This document shows, one piece after another, positions 7,022 to 16,900 of a stretch of 34,128 nt of DNA. The translations under genes were made by a program, and so were the position numbers. How positions within the stretch are numbered: position 1 is the first letter of the stretch; every line of letters begins with the position of its first letter. The notes under the pieces were generated by a model. The model saw only the letters and a program-made list of their open reading frames with translations, was not told the DNA's origin and made no database searches. The DNA lies in NCBI GenBank assembly GCA_910584585.1, contig CAJUBP010000047.1, positions 6,360-40,487 on the forward strand, written 5' to 3'. This DNA is from an uncultured Lachnospiraceae bacterium. GTDB lineage: Bacteria > Bacillota > Clostridia > Lachnospirales > Lachnospiraceae.

Positions 7022-7633
7022 TTATATCTCTGTCACCTGCAGTTCCTGGGCTTTGCCTCTGCTGTTTTCGCCCTGGGCTTCCTCAGGTTCCTGACCCTCC
7101 GGGAACAGTTCCACCCGGTTGGCATTTACCACGTCATAGCAGCCCTGCAGGGAACTTAGCAGATTCTCGGTTCTGGCCCTGGTGGTATCCATGGCATTGC
7201 CGATAATATCCTCTAAACTTTTCAGTACACCGTCTGTATACTGAATCGCCCCCATACGGATATTATTCGCGTCATTGGTAGCGTTATCTAAGATCTCCTG
7301 TGCCTGATTGGTGGCAATCACCACCACTTCATTGGCCTGGGCGTATGCCTGCTGCATAATCTGATGCTCGCTGACCAGCTCTGTAGTCTGTACCTCCGCC
7401 TGGGCAATAATGGCGTCCGCCTTAGCCTGAGCGTCGGCCAGAATCGCCTCCTTATTGCTGATAATCTTCTGATAACGCTTGATTTCATCCGGTGTTTTTC
7501 TCCGAAGTTCTGACAGCAAATCCTCCAGCTCATCTTTATTTACTACAATCTTTGTATTGGAAAGGGGCTGATATTTACAGCTTTCAATATAGTCCTCGAT
7601 CTCATCTATAATCTGCTCGATTCTGCTACTCAT
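7022..7633 (-). CDS. Coiled-coil protein (often labelled ATPase subunit H-like)
   Basis: A 203-residue soluble protein with a long Ala-, Gln- and Glu-rich helix from about residue 45 to 150 (repeats such as ILADAQAKADAIIAQAEVQT) and an acidic tail. It resembles the uncharacterised proteins found after coaD in Lachnospiraceae, often annotated as vacuolar H-ATPase subunit H or DivIVA-like because of the coiled coil. No catalytic motif is seen. It starts 20 bp after coaD and is likely in the same transcript. A scaffold role in division or envelope is possible but unproven. Confidence 0.75.
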   Translation of the reverse strand: MSSRIEQIIDEIEDYIESCKYQPLSNTKIVVNKDELEDLLSELRRKTPDEIKRYQKIISNKEAILADAQAKADAIIAQAEVQTTELVSEHQIMQQAYAQANEVVVIATNQAQEILDNATNDANNIRMGAIQYTDGVLKSLEDIIGNAMDTTRARTENLLSSLQGCYDVVNANRVELFPEGQEPEEAQGENSRGKAQELQVTEI

Positions 7634-7653
7634 ATATGTAACGCTCCTTATAT

Positions 7654-8130
7654 TCAGCTATATTTTGCATAAATTCTATCTATGAGCTGCTCCGGTACAA
7701 AATGAGAAATATCTCCTCCATAAGAAGCAACTTCTTTCACAATCGTAGAACTCAGATAGGCATATTCCAAGCTGGTGGTTAAAAATAACGTGTCTACCTC
7801 AGAATTCACAATCCTGTTCGTCTGGGCAATCTGAAGCTCATATTCAAAATCCGTCACTGCCCGAAGTCCGCGAATAATTATGGAGGCATCCACTTCCCTG
7901 GCATAATCAATTAAAAGCCCGTGAAAGGACGTAATTCTGATATTCGGAATATGGCCTGCGATCTCTTCTAACATACTAACACGTTCTTTTACAGAAAACA
8001 ATGGCTTTTTTGCACTATTAATCAAAACTGCCACCACCAGCTCGTCCACAATCTTCGCGGAACGTTCCATCATATCAATATGCCCGAAAGTCACCGGATC
8101 AAAACTGCCCGGATAAATTGCTCTTCTCAT
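7654..8130 (-). CDS. coaD: Phosphopantetheine adenylyltransferase
   Basis: The 158-residue protein is a full-length CoaD, which transfers AMP from ATP to 4'-phosphopantetheine in coenzyme A synthesis. It has the nucleotidyltransferase motif PGSFDPVTFGH (H18) and the conserved C-terminal SSTIVKEVASYGGDISHFVP that carries the ISST-like ATP-binding signature. Its ATG overlaps the rsmD stop (ATGA at 8127-8130), so translation is coupled. Confidence 0.96.
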   Translation of the reverse strand: MRRAIYPGSFDPVTFGHIDMMERSAKIVDELVVAVLINSAKKPLFSVKERVSMLEEIAGHIPNIRITSFHGLLIDYAREVDASIIIRGLRAVTDFEYELQIAQTNRIVNSEVDTLFLTTSLEYAYLSSTIVKEVASYGGDISHFVPEQLIDRIYAKYS

Positions 8131-8699
8131 CTGTTTCCCCCATCACCTGTTTCAAACCGCAGAAAAATATGTTTGTTGGTTTTATAGGTTTTTTCTCTTA
8201 TGATCCGATAGCCCAGTTCCTCTGCCTGGGAGAGATCTGTATCTAATGCTGCCTCCGCCACAATCAGGGCTTCCTCTTCCAGCAGAGAAGACTCTGACAA
8301 CGCCAGCAAAACCTCTGTTTCCAGCTTTTTTCCATAGGGAGGATCTAAAAACACAAGGTCAAATGTTTCTTTTCCGTTCATCCAGCGAATCGCCGAAACC
8401 GCGTCTTTGACAAGCAGCGTACAGCGATCGGTAAATTTAGTAAATTTAATATTTTCCTCTATGCAGGCGGCCGCCTTCCTGCTGTTTTCCACAAACACTG
8501 CCCGTTCGGCTCCCCTGCTGACAGCCTCTAACCCCATCTGTCCGCTTCCGGCAAACAGATCCAGAAATCTGCATCCCGGAAGTTCAGGGTTTAAAATGTT
8601 AAAAAGCGTCTCCTTGATCCGGTCTGCGGTAGGCCTTACCTCCATGCCCGGAACCGTCTTCAACGGAAGGCTTCTGGCGCTTCCTGCTATAATTCTCAT
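8127..8699 (-). CDS. rsmD: 16S rRNA (guanine966-N2)-methyltransferase
   Basis: A 190-residue SAM-dependent methyltransferase of the RsmD family, which methylates G966 of 16S rRNA. It starts MRIIAGSARSLPLKTVPG, has RPTADRIKETLFNIL, the SAM motif FLDLFAGSGQMGLEAVSRGA, and the catalytic DPPYGKK. The open frame continues 53 codons upstream, but that stretch overlaps cinA and is not family-like; the ATG at 8699 follows AGGGAGAGG. It overlaps coaD by 4 bp. Confidence 0.95.
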   Translation of the reverse strand: MRIIAGSARSLPLKTVPGMEVRPTADRIKETLFNILNPELPGCRFLDLFAGSGQMGLEAVSRGAERAVFVENSRKAAACIEENIKFTKFTDRCTLLVKDAVSAIRWMNGKETFDLVFLDPPYGKKLETEVLLALSESSLLEEEALIVAEAALDTDLSQAEELGYRIIREKTYKTNKHIFLRFETGDGGNR

Positions 8700-8725
8700 C
8701 TTACTACCTCTCCCTGTATCTCTTC

Positions 8726-9973
8726 TCAGTTCCCAAATTCTTCTATAATGACCCTCCTGAGAAATGTCAGCGCGCTTGCCACGGAATATTCCCTGATTTT
8801 GCTGCGGCTGCCGCTGTAAAGATTTTTCTCTGTACAGACTTTTCCCCTCAGGCAGCATCCCAGATACACAAGCCCCACCGGTTTTTCTTCCGTTCCGCCC
8901 TCCGGCCCCGCGATCCCGGTTACTGCAATGCTAAGATCGGCTCCGGCAGCCCTGGCTCCGCCTTCTGCCATTTCAGCAGCCGTCTGAGGACTGACTGCAC
9001 CGTAAGTTTCCAGTGTCTTATGGGAAACGCCTAACAGCTTCTCTTTCGCTTCATTGGAATAGGTAATATACCCCTCTTTAAGCTGCGCGGAAATCCCGGG
9101 CACATTGATCAATCTGCCGGCCAAAAGCCCTCCGGTACAGGACTCCGCTGTGGTTATGGTGAGATGGTGCTTCTTAAGAAGCTCTGCCACTGACATTTCC
9201 AGCGTCACCTCGGGATCATCTGTAAAAATACAGTCCCCAAACCGCTGTTTTAGAATCTCTTCCACCGGCTCAATCATGGCAAAGGCTGTTTTCTCATCCT
9301 CCGCTTTGGCCGTAATGCGCAGATGAACCTCCCCGGTCTTGGCATAGGGCGCCACTGTGGGATTTTTTTGTTCACGGATTAAATCCAGGATCTTTGTCTC
9401 CGCCGAACTCTCGCCGATCCCGCAGAGCTTCACCATCTTAGAGCAGATGATTTCCGGCTGCAGGCTGCGCAGATAAGGATATACCTGCTCTTCAAACATG
9501 GGAACCAATTCATTGGGCGGCCCCGGCAGAAGAATCACGCGGCTGTTCCCGTCCTCCATAATAATTCCGGGAGCAGTGCCGTTGGAATTGTACAATACTT
9601 TGCAGCCTTCAGGCACCAATGCCTGTTTCCAGTTATTTTCCGTAATGCCGCGCCCTCGTTTGGCCATAAATTCCTGTATCTCCTTCTTTGCCCTGGCGTC
9701 TTCCACCAGAGTTTTGCCCATCACCTGCGCGGCTGTCTCTTTGGTCAGATCATCCTGCGTGGGACCGAGGCCGCCGGACAAGATTACCACATCCGAGCGT
9801 TCCTTCGCCGTCCGAAGCAGCTGTTCTAAACGCCCCGGATTATCGCCTACCACACTCTGATAGTACATGGAAAGGCCAAGCATAGCGCACTTCTCTGAAA
9901 TAAAAGCCGCATTGGTGTTCACAATATTTCCCAGCAGCAATTCTGTTCCCACACAAATCAATTCTACTGTCAT
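8726..9973 (-). CDS. cinA: CinA-family protein (MoCF domain plus nicotinamide-nucleotide amidase)
   Basis: A 415-residue two-domain CinA. The N-terminal molybdopterin-binding-like (COG1058) part has ICVGTELLLGNIVNTNAAF and ILSGGLGPTQDDLTKE; the C-terminal amidohydrolase part has TTAESCTGGLLAGRLINVPG and AVTGIAGPEGGTEEKPVGLV. CinA recycles nicotinamide mononucleotide and pyrophosphatase activity has been described for the N-domain. Start at 9973 is preferred over 9982 because AAAAGG sits 9 nt before it but directly abuts the earlier ATG. It sits between pgsA and rsmD in the same run. Confidence 0.93.
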   Translation of the reverse strand: MTVELICVGTELLLGNIVNTNAAFISEKCAMLGLSMYYQSVVGDNPGRLEQLLRTAKERSDVVILSGGLGPTQDDLTKETAAQVMGKTLVEDARAKKEIQEFMAKRGRGITENNWKQALVPEGCKVLYNSNGTAPGIIMEDGNSRVILLPGPPNELVPMFEEQVYPYLRSLQPEIICSKMVKLCGIGESSAETKILDLIREQKNPTVAPYAKTGEVHLRITAKAEDEKTAFAMIEPVEEILKQRFGDCIFTDDPEVTLEMSVAELLKKHHLTITTAESCTGGLLAGRLINVPGISAQLKEGYITYSNEAKEKLLGVSHKTLETYGAVSPQTAAEMAEGGARAAGADLSIAVTGIAGPEGGTEEKPVGLVYLGCCLRGKVCTEKNLYSGSRSKIREYSVASALTFLRRVIIEEFGN

Positions 9974-10009
9974 CTCTGTCATCCTTTTCTCTGTTTTCTC
10001 TGATGAATC

Positions 10010-10552
10010 TTATTTTTGCTCTTTCAGCACGTCTTTATTCTTCATAATATAGTCCACCAGAGACACAAGAGTCAGAATCAGCGCAATGTACGTAATAATC
10101 ACCGCGCAAATCTGATACGTCTTATTGTCAAAATTCAAGATCAGCATCACAATCATAATCATCTGGAATGTGGTCTTAAATTTCCCCCAGTAGCTTGCCG
10201 CAATTACAATCCCATTGTCCGAAGCCACCAGTCGGAATCCGCTGATAATAAATTCCCTGCTGATAATAATAATGGAAATCCATGCCGCAAGGCTTCCCTG
10301 GGCAGTCAGGCAGATTAATGCTGACGCTACCAGCAGTTTATCAGCCAGAGGGTCCATAAATTTCCCGAAATTTGTCACTAAATCGTACTTTCTTGCAATT
10401 TTTCCATCCAGAAGGTCCGTAAGGCTCGCAAGAATGAAAATAACCACAGAAGCGTACACTCCGGCATCTCCAAGCCCCGGCACCAGCATACACGCCACAA
10501 AAGGCACAATTAAAATCATTCTGAGAATCGTCAGTTTATTTGGTAAGTTCAT
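10010..10552 (-). CDS. pgsA: CDP-diacylglycerol--glycerol-3-phosphate 3-phosphatidyltransferase
   Basis: A 180-residue membrane enzyme making phosphatidylglycerol phosphate, the committed step to phosphatidylglycerol and cardiolipin. The CDP-alcohol phosphotransferase motif is complete: D49-G50-x2-A53-R54-x8-G63-x3-D67-x3-D71. About five hydrophobic helices and the usual MNLPNKLTILRM start are present. Its ATG overlaps the rimO stop by 4 bp. Confidence 0.95.
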   Translation of the reverse strand: MNLPNKLTILRMILIVPFVACMLVPGLGDAGVYASVVIFILASLTDLLDGKIARKYDLVTNFGKFMDPLADKLLVASALICLTAQGSLAAWISIIIISREFIISGFRLVASDNGIVIAASYWGKFKTTFQMIMIVMLILNFDNKTYQICAVIITYIALILTLVSLVDYIMKNKDVLKEQK

Positions 10553-11874
10553 ACTATCACCTCTCCAATCAAATCATATTCATATGCTCCGGTTACTGTT
10601 ACCTCTACAAAATCTCCGGTCATCAGCGTCTCCTCTGTGTTCACAAAGATATAGCCGTCAATGTCCGGCGCGTCCCGATAGGTTCTGCCCACATAGGCCT
10701 CTTCCCCGTCCACTTTTCCCTCGATCATCACCCACACGCTGCGGCCTTTCATTTCCTCATTTTTATCGAAAATGATTTCTTCCTGCAGCTCCATGATTTC
10801 CTCCTGCCAGATTGATTTCTGGTACTCATCCACCTGTTCGGGAAATTCCGCCGCCGGTGTGCCTTCCTCCGGAGAATAGGGAAATACCCCCAGACGGTCA
10901 AATTCCATCTCATTGAGAAAATACATCAATTCTTCATGCATTTCCTGGGTTTCTCCCGGAAATCCGGTGATTAATGTGGTCCGCAGTGTAATGTCTTCTA
11001 TTTCTTCTCTCAGATGACGGATGCGTTCTGTCAATTCCTCCTTGGTGGTGCGCCGCCCCATCCGCTTTAAAATATCATTGTTGATATGCTGAATGGGCAT
11101 ATCCAGATAATGACAGACCTTTTTGTTTCTCTTAATGGATTGAATCAATTCTTCATAAATCTCTTCCGGATAACAGTACATGAGGCGTATCCATTGGATC
11201 CCGGAAACCTGATTCAGTTCATCCAACAATCTGTGCAGAGATTTCTCCCCATACAAATCCACGCCGTATAAAGTGGTTTCCTGAGCCACCAGAATCAATT
11301 CCTTCACTCCCTGCCCGGCCAGTTCTTTCGCCTGGGCAAGAAGTTCTTCCATGGGCACGCTCCGGTACCTGCCCCGAATCTTTGGAATAATGCAATAGGT
11401 ACAGTTCTTATTGCAGCCCTCCGCGATTTTCAGGTGGGCGTAATGGCCTCCCGTAGTCAGGGAACGGCTGGATCTCAATTCCGGAATTCCTTCTAACGGC
11501 CGGAAAAGCTCGTATTCTCCGCCCTGGCTCACCGCTTCTAACGCCGCCCCAATCTCACCGTAAGAATTCGTTCCGATCACTGCGTCCACCTGGGGAATTT
11601 CTCTGCGTATTTCCTCCCGGTACCGTTCGGAAAGACATCCGGTCACAATGAGCGCCCGGCAGCTTCCGGCGTCTTTGTATTCCGCCATCTCCAGAATCGT
11701 ATTTATGCTTTCCTCCTTGGCGTCATTGATAAAGCAGCAGCTATTGATAATAATGGCCTCTGCCTCCCGTTCCTCATTGGTAAAGGTATGCCCCCGTTCC
11801 CGCAGCGCCCCAATCATAAATTCCGTATCCACCAGGTTCTTATCACATCCCAGTGAAACAAACATAACTTTCAT
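10549..11874 (-). CDS. rimO: Ribosomal protein S12 methylthiotransferase
   Basis: A 441-residue radical-SAM methylthiotransferase that modifies an Asp of ribosomal protein S12. The N-terminal UPF0004 domain has its iron-sulfur cysteines (C10, C46 or C47, C80), the radical-SAM cluster is C154-x3-C158-x2-C161 in CNKNCTYCIIPKIRGRYRS, and a TRAM domain closes the protein. The start MKVMFVSLGCDKNLVDTE distinguishes RimO from MiaB. It follows rpoZ after 88 bp. Confidence 0.96.
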   Translation of the reverse strand: MKVMFVSLGCDKNLVDTEFMIGALRERGHTFTNEEREAEAIIINSCCFINDAKEESINTILEMAEYKDAGSCRALIVTGCLSERYREEIRREIPQVDAVIGTNSYGEIGAALEAVSQGGEYELFRPLEGIPELRSSRSLTTGGHYAHLKIAEGCNKNCTYCIIPKIRGRYRSVPMEELLAQAKELAGQGVKELILVAQETTLYGVDLYGEKSLHRLLDELNQVSGIQWIRLMYCYPEEIYEELIQSIKRNKKVCHYLDMPIQHINNDILKRMGRRTTKEELTERIRHLREEIEDITLRTTLITGFPGETQEMHEELMYFLNEMEFDRLGVFPYSPEEGTPAAEFPEQVDEYQKSIWQEEIMELQEEIIFDKNEEMKGRSVWVMIEGKVDGEEAYVGRTYRDAPDIDGYIFVNTEETLMTGDFVEVTVTGAYEYDLIGEVIV

Positions 11875-11901
11875 ATTTTCTCCATTCTAGTAAACCAAAG
11901 A

Positions 11902-11939
11902 TTACCACACCGTTCGCACTCCTGCAGACAATGTGGTAA
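11902..11939. other. Hairpin between rpoZ and rimO
   Basis: TTACCACA (11902-11909) pairs with TGTGGTAA (11932-11939) around a 22-nt loop. No U-run follows on the minus strand, so it may be a processing or attenuation hairpin rather than a terminator. Confidence 0.35.
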
Positions 11940-11962
11940 ATGATTCTCCGAAAATATCATTT

Positions 11963-12250
11963 TCAGACTTCTATATCCTCTTCAAAATCTTCTTCCGCTT
12001 TCTCCCCGGAGGCTTCTTCTTCCCCGACAATTTTCACCTTGCTGCTGTAGAGTTCTTCCACTGCAATGGAAAAAGGTTTCTTATTGGAAATATTGTCAAT
12101 CAGAGGCTCTTCTCCTCCGATAATCTGCCGGGCTCTTTTGGCCGTCGCAAGAACAATGGAATAACGGCTGTTGACCACCGGTTCCTCTCCAATTTCAACA
12201 TCGCTGTTCACTACTTTCATTAAATCTGTGTAAGAGGGATGAAGCATCAT
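11963..12250 (-). CDS. rpoZ: DNA-directed RNA polymerase omega subunit
   Basis: A 95-residue omega subunit starting MMLHPSYTDLMKV, with the conserved RYSIVLATAKRARQI and the short helix PFSIAVEELYSSKVKI. The very acidic C-terminal tail is common in Clostridia. Start at 12250 has GGAG 9 nt upstream, and that ribosome site contains the gmk stop codon. Omega helps beta-prime folding and, in many bacteria, ppGpp binding. Confidence 0.94.
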   Translation of the reverse strand: MMLHPSYTDLMKVVNSDVEIGEEPVVNSRYSIVLATAKRARQIIGGEEPLIDNISNKKPFSIAVEELYSSKVKIVGEEEASGEKAEEDFEEDIEV

Positions 12251-12254
12251 AATA

Positions 12255-12893
12255 TCATTCTCCTTTCGCAAAGTCTTTTAACTCTGCTCTTATTGTCTCA
12301 ATCAGCGGGTAATTCTCTTTCACCCTGGCATGCTGGCTCTGAATAATTCCATGCACTTCCTGTACACATTCCGCAAGGCTGTCATTTACCACCAGATAAT
12401 CGTATTGTTCCACGCCCTGAGCTTCCTGCCAGGCACGGCTTAACCGGGAGGCAATCACATCCTCTTCTTCTGTTCCCCGTTCCGTCAGGCGTTTCTTCAA
12501 TTCCGCAACGCAGGGCGGCGTCACAAAGAGCAGCAGCGTGTCCGGATATGCTTCCTTTACTTTTAACGCGCCCTGGATCTCAATTTCTAAAATTACGTCT
12601 TTCCCTGCTTCTAACTGCCGGAACACATAATCCCTGGGCGTCCCATAATAATGATTGACATACTGGGCGTATTCCAGCAACGCATTGTCTCTTATCATTG
12701 CCTCAAATTCTTCCTGAGACACAAAAAAATATTCTCTTCCGTGGGCCTCCCCAGACCTGGGTGATCTGGTGGTGGCGGAAATGCTGAGGGCATACGTATC
12801 CGGATACTGCTGTAAAAGCTGTTTCATAATGGTTCCCTTGCCGGAACCGGAAAAACCGGAAACTATGCTCAAGATACCTTTTCTGTTATTCAT
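12255..12893 (-). CDS. gmk: Guanylate kinase
   Basis: A 212-residue enzyme that phosphorylates GMP to GDP. The P-loop is GFSGSGKG (residues 13-20) rather than the commoner GPSGVGKG, followed by the GMP-binding SATTRSPRSGEAHGREYFFV and ILEIEIQGALKVK. The order yicC-gmk-rpoZ is conserved; in Bacillus remA lies between yicC and gmk, but here the 116-bp gap has none. Confidence 0.96.
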   Translation of the reverse strand: MNNRKGILSIVSGFSGSGKGTIMKQLLQQYPDTYALSISATTRSPRSGEAHGREYFFVSQEEFEAMIRDNALLEYAQYVNHYYGTPRDYVFRQLEAGKDVILEIEIQGALKVKEAYPDTLLLFVTPPCVAELKKRLTERGTEEEDVIASRLSRAWQEAQGVEQYDYLVVNDSLAECVQEVHGIIQSQHARVKENYPLIETIRAELKDFAKGE

Positions 12894-12941
12894 CTCTGTT
12901 CCCCTGCCTGCGATCTCTAGTTTAACACATTATCTTTCATA

Positions 12942-13031
12942 CGGCGCTTTCTTACTCGATATTCTGTATCTGCGTCTTTTGTCAGAACAGCGCCTGAACG
13001 CGGCGCTTTCTATTCAATATTCTGTATCTGC
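12942..13031 (-). repeat. Duplicated 3' end of yicC
   Basis: 12942-12973 and 13001-13031 are near-identical 31-32 bp copies about 59 bp apart. On the minus strand both read CAG ATA CAG AAT AT(T/C) GA(A/G) and a stop (QIQNIE), followed by AGAAAGCGCCG. The copy at 13001 is the true yicC end; the other is a downstream duplicate. Confidence 0.85.
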
Positions 13032-13888
13032 TCCCGTACTTTCTCAATGTCGGTCTTCAAATTGATGGCAAGATCAGAAACGGCAAGATCATTTGCTTTG
13101 GATAAAATCGTATTGGCCTCCCGGTTCATCTCCTGGGCAAGGAAATCCAGCTTCCTGCCTACGCTTCCGCCCTTAGCCAGCGTATCTCTCGTATTGGCGA
13201 TATGGCTCTTTAAACGCACCGTTTCCTCATCGGTACAGATTCTGTCCGCAAAAATTGCGGCTTCCATCATGATTCTGTTCTCATCCGCCTGGGCGTCCGC
13301 CAAAAGCTCATTCACCTTATCCGTCAGTTTCCGGCGGTATTCTTCTAAAATCTCGGGAGAACGTTCCTCTATCTGTTCCACGCATTCGGACATTGCCGTA
13401 AGCTTACGCAGCAAATCTTCTCTTAGACGTTCCCCTTCCTGCACGCGGGCATTGACAAACTTCTCTGCCGCCCCGGAAACCGCCTGCTCTAAAATATGCC
13501 AAAGTTCCGCTTCATCAGCCGCTTTCGCCTCCATGGTCAGAACCTCCGGACATCGGGAGAGTTCTGCCGCGTCCAGTTGGCAGGGCAGGGAAAAAGCCTC
13601 TGCCATCTGCCGGATATATCTGACATACTCTGCTGCCAGAGCTTCATTATATTTTAAATTGATCTGATCTTCCGTACAATCCTCAAAATTAATGTAAACA
13701 TCTACCTTTCCGCGTTGAATGTATGTTTTCAGGAGATTACGGACTGCTGGCTCAAAAGAATTCAGCTTCCTGGGCATCTTCACTGCAATGTCCAGATACC
13801 GGTGGTTGACTGACTTCATTTCCACGGTCACCCGGTACGCTCCATCTGCAATCTCACAGCATCCAAAGCCGGTCATACTTTTTATCAT
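13010..13888 (-). CDS. yicC: YicC/YloC family endoribonuclease
   Basis: A 292-residue YicC-family protein, start MIKSMTGFG, with the conserved core SVNHRYLDIAVKMPRKL and the C-terminal GGSVGRKLDFLAQEMNREAN plus the final KTDIEKVREQIQNIE. E. coli YicC and B. subtilis YloC are endoribonucleases that promote RNA decay, and length fits (about 290). It is the first gene of the minus-strand run to coaD; AGGAGG-like AGGTTC lies before the start. Confidence 0.93.
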   Translation of the reverse strand: MIKSMTGFGCCEIADGAYRVTVEMKSVNHRYLDIAVKMPRKLNSFEPAVRNLLKTYIQRGKVDVYINFEDCTEDQINLKYNEALAAEYVRYIRQMAEAFSLPCQLDAAELSRCPEVLTMEAKAADEAELWHILEQAVSGAAEKFVNARVQEGERLREDLLRKLTAMSECVEQIEERSPEILEEYRRKLTDKVNELLADAQADENRIMMEAAIFADRICTDEETVRLKSHIANTRDTLAKGGSVGRKLDFLAQEMNREANTILSKANDLAVSDLAINLKTDIEKVREQIQNIE

Positions 13889-13963
13889 AAGAACCTCCTG
13901 GTGAACTGCATAGATGTTTACATTATAAATCAGTTGTCTGAATTAGTCAACTTGCTATTTTTC

Positions 13964-13989
13964 TGATACGTCAATTTGATACGTCAATT
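13964..13989 (-). repeat. Perfect 13-bp tandem duplication at the carB 3' end
   Basis: TGATACGTCAATT occurs twice without a gap (13964-13976, 13977-13989). On the minus strand, with one copy carB would end EIDVSEK and TAG; with two, the frame shifts and ends EIDVSN and TGA. Confidence 0.9.
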
Positions 13990-16900
13990 TCACCGTGCAG
14001 CCCCTGCAGGGACCGGACTTCGCTGCTGCCGTGGTTTTTCAGGGAACGGATTCCGCTGACTGTGGCTTTTGCCGCCGCCATAGTGGTCATATAGGGCACT
14101 TTTTTCTTGATGGCCGCTTTCCGCAGGTAACTGTCGTCTGCGTGGCGCTCTTGGCCTACCGGTGTATTGATAATCAAATCAATCTTGCCGTTGGTGATAA
14201 GATCCAGCATATTAGGCCTTCCCTCTTTCAGTTTATGCACCATTTCCGCCTCAATTCCGGCTTCCTGAATCAATTTGCAGGTATTTTTGGAAGCGATAAT
14301 CTGAAATCCTGCCTCTGCAAATTCCTTTGCCACTTCCACAACCTCCGGCTTGTCCCTGTCGCTGACGGAAATCAGTACTGTGCCCTCTAAGGGCAGCTTC
14401 ATCTGAGTGGCCTCCTGGGCCTTGTAAAACGCCTCCCCGTAAGAATGGGAAAGTCCCAGCACTTCTCCTGTGGAGCGCATTTCCGGCCCTAACACCGGAT
14501 CTACCTCCTGGAACATATTGAAGGGGAACACGGCTTCTTTTACCCCGTAATAGGGAATCTCTTTTTCTTCCAGCGCCGGAACCGGGGACGGCCTTCCCGT
14601 CAGTTCCGCCGTTACAATCTCAATGGCCAGCGGCACCATGCGGATGTTGCAGACTTTAGATACCAAAGGCACTGTACGGGACGCCCGGGGATTGGCCTCC
14701 AGCACAAAGACCTTGCCTTTTTCAATGGCATACTGCATGTTCATTAAGCCCTGCACATGCATTTCCTCTGCGATTTTCCTGGTATACTCCTTAATGGTGG
14801 CCACATTTTCCTCAGAAATATGTTTGGAAGGAATAATGCAGGCGGAATCTCCGGAATGAACCCCTGCAAGTTCAATATGCTCCATCACAGCCGGCACAAA
14901 GGCATGGGTTCCGTCGCTGATGGCGTCTGCCTCGCATTCTGTGGCATGGCCCAGAAAACGGTCAATCAGAATGGGCCGATCCGGCGTTACGCCTACTGCC
15001 GCGTTCATATACCCTACCATACTTTCGGCGTCATAGACCACTTCCATACCTCTTCCGCCTAACACGTAAGAGGGGCGCACCATCACCGGGTAGCCGATCT
15101 CTTCCGCAATCTTTAACGCCTCTTCCACGTTCACCGCCATTCCAGATTCCGGCATGGGAATCTCAAGCTTCTCCATCATAGCCCGGAACAGATCCCGATC
15201 TTCCGCCAAATCAATCACTGAGGGAGAGGTTCCCAGGATTTTCACGCCGTTCTTCTCCAGATCTGACGCCAGATTCAAGGGGGTCTGCCCGCCGAACTGG
15301 GCAATGACGCCTGCCGGCTTCTCCTTTTTATAGATGCTTAGCACATCTTCCAGCGTCAGCGGTTCAAAATAGAGCTTATCTGACGTGTCATAATCGGTGG
15401 ATACCGTTTCTGGATTGCAGTTGACGATAATCGTCTCAAATCCCAGTTTTTTCAAGGCCAGAGACGCGTGGACGCAGCAGTAGTCAAACTCGATTCCCTG
15501 TCCGATCCGGTTGGGGCCTCCGCCTAAAATCATAATTTTGGGCTTTCCTTCTGTCACTGGATTCTTATCTTTCGCGTTATAGGTGGAATAATAGTAAGCG
15601 CTGTCCTTGGTTCCGCTGACATGAACGCCTTCCCAGGCTTCCTCCAGTCCCAGGGCAATCCGCTTTTCTCTTATTTCATCTTCTGTAATCTCTAAAATCT
15701 GACTTAAATATTTATCGGAAAATCCATGCTTTTTCGCTGTAATCAAGGCTTCATCCGCCGGGAGTTTCCCTTTTGCGGCCGTAAGCGCCTCTTCTTCCTC
15801 CACAAGTTCTTTCATCTGTTCCAGGAAGTAGTGTTTTACTTTGGTAATTTCATGGATTTCTTCCGGGGAAGCTCCTTTTCTCAATGCTTCATAGATGATG
15901 AAATAACGTTCGCTGGAAGGCGTAATCAGCATTTTCAGCAAATCTTCTTTGGATTTTTCATCAAAATCTTTGGCATGGCCCAATCCATACCGGCCGGTTT
16001 CCAGGCTTCGGATTGCCTTCTGGAATGCTTCTTTAAAAGTCTTTCCAATGCTCATCACCTCGCCTACGGCCCGCATCTGGGTGCCCAGCTTGTCCTCCAC
16101 CCCTTTAAATTTCTCAAAAGCCCAGCGGGCAAATTTGATCACCACATAATCTCCGTCCGGCACATATTTGTCCAATGTGCCGTATTTTCCGCAGGGAATA
16201 TCGGCAAGGGTCAGCCCTGTGGCCAGCATCGCCGACACCAGCGCAATGGGGAATCCGGTTGCTTTGGAAGCCAGGGCGGAAGAACGGGAGGTTCTCGGAT
16301 TGATTTCAATGACGATATCCCGATCGGTCTTAGGGTCGTGGGCCCACTGCACATTGGTGCCTCCGATGACCTGGATGGATTCCACTATCTTGTAGGATTT
16401 CTCCTGCAGCCGTTTCTGCACTTCCTCGGAAATTGTCAGCATGGGGGCAGAACAGAAGGAATCCCCGGTGTGCACTCCGAGGGGATCGATATTCTCGATG
16501 AAGCACACGGTAATCATGTTGTTGTCCGCGTCCCGCACCACCTCAAGCTCCAACTCTTCCCAGCCTAAAATGGATTCTTCCACCAGCACCTGGCCCACCA
16601 GACTGGCCTGAAGCCCTCTTGCGCAGACTGTTTTCAGCTCTTCTACATTATACACAAGTCCGCCTCCGGCGCCGCCCATGGTATAGGCCGGACGAAGCAC
16701 CACCGGATATCCCAGCTTATCCGCAATTTCCATGGCTTCTTCCACGGAATAAGCCACCTCGCTCCTTGCCATCTCAATCCCCAGGCTGTCCATGGTTTTC
16801 TTGAATTCAATCCTGTCTTCTCCCCGCTCAATGGCGTCCACCTGCACGCCGATGACCTGCACATTGTACTTGTCCAGAACCCCTGATTTGGCAAGTTCTG

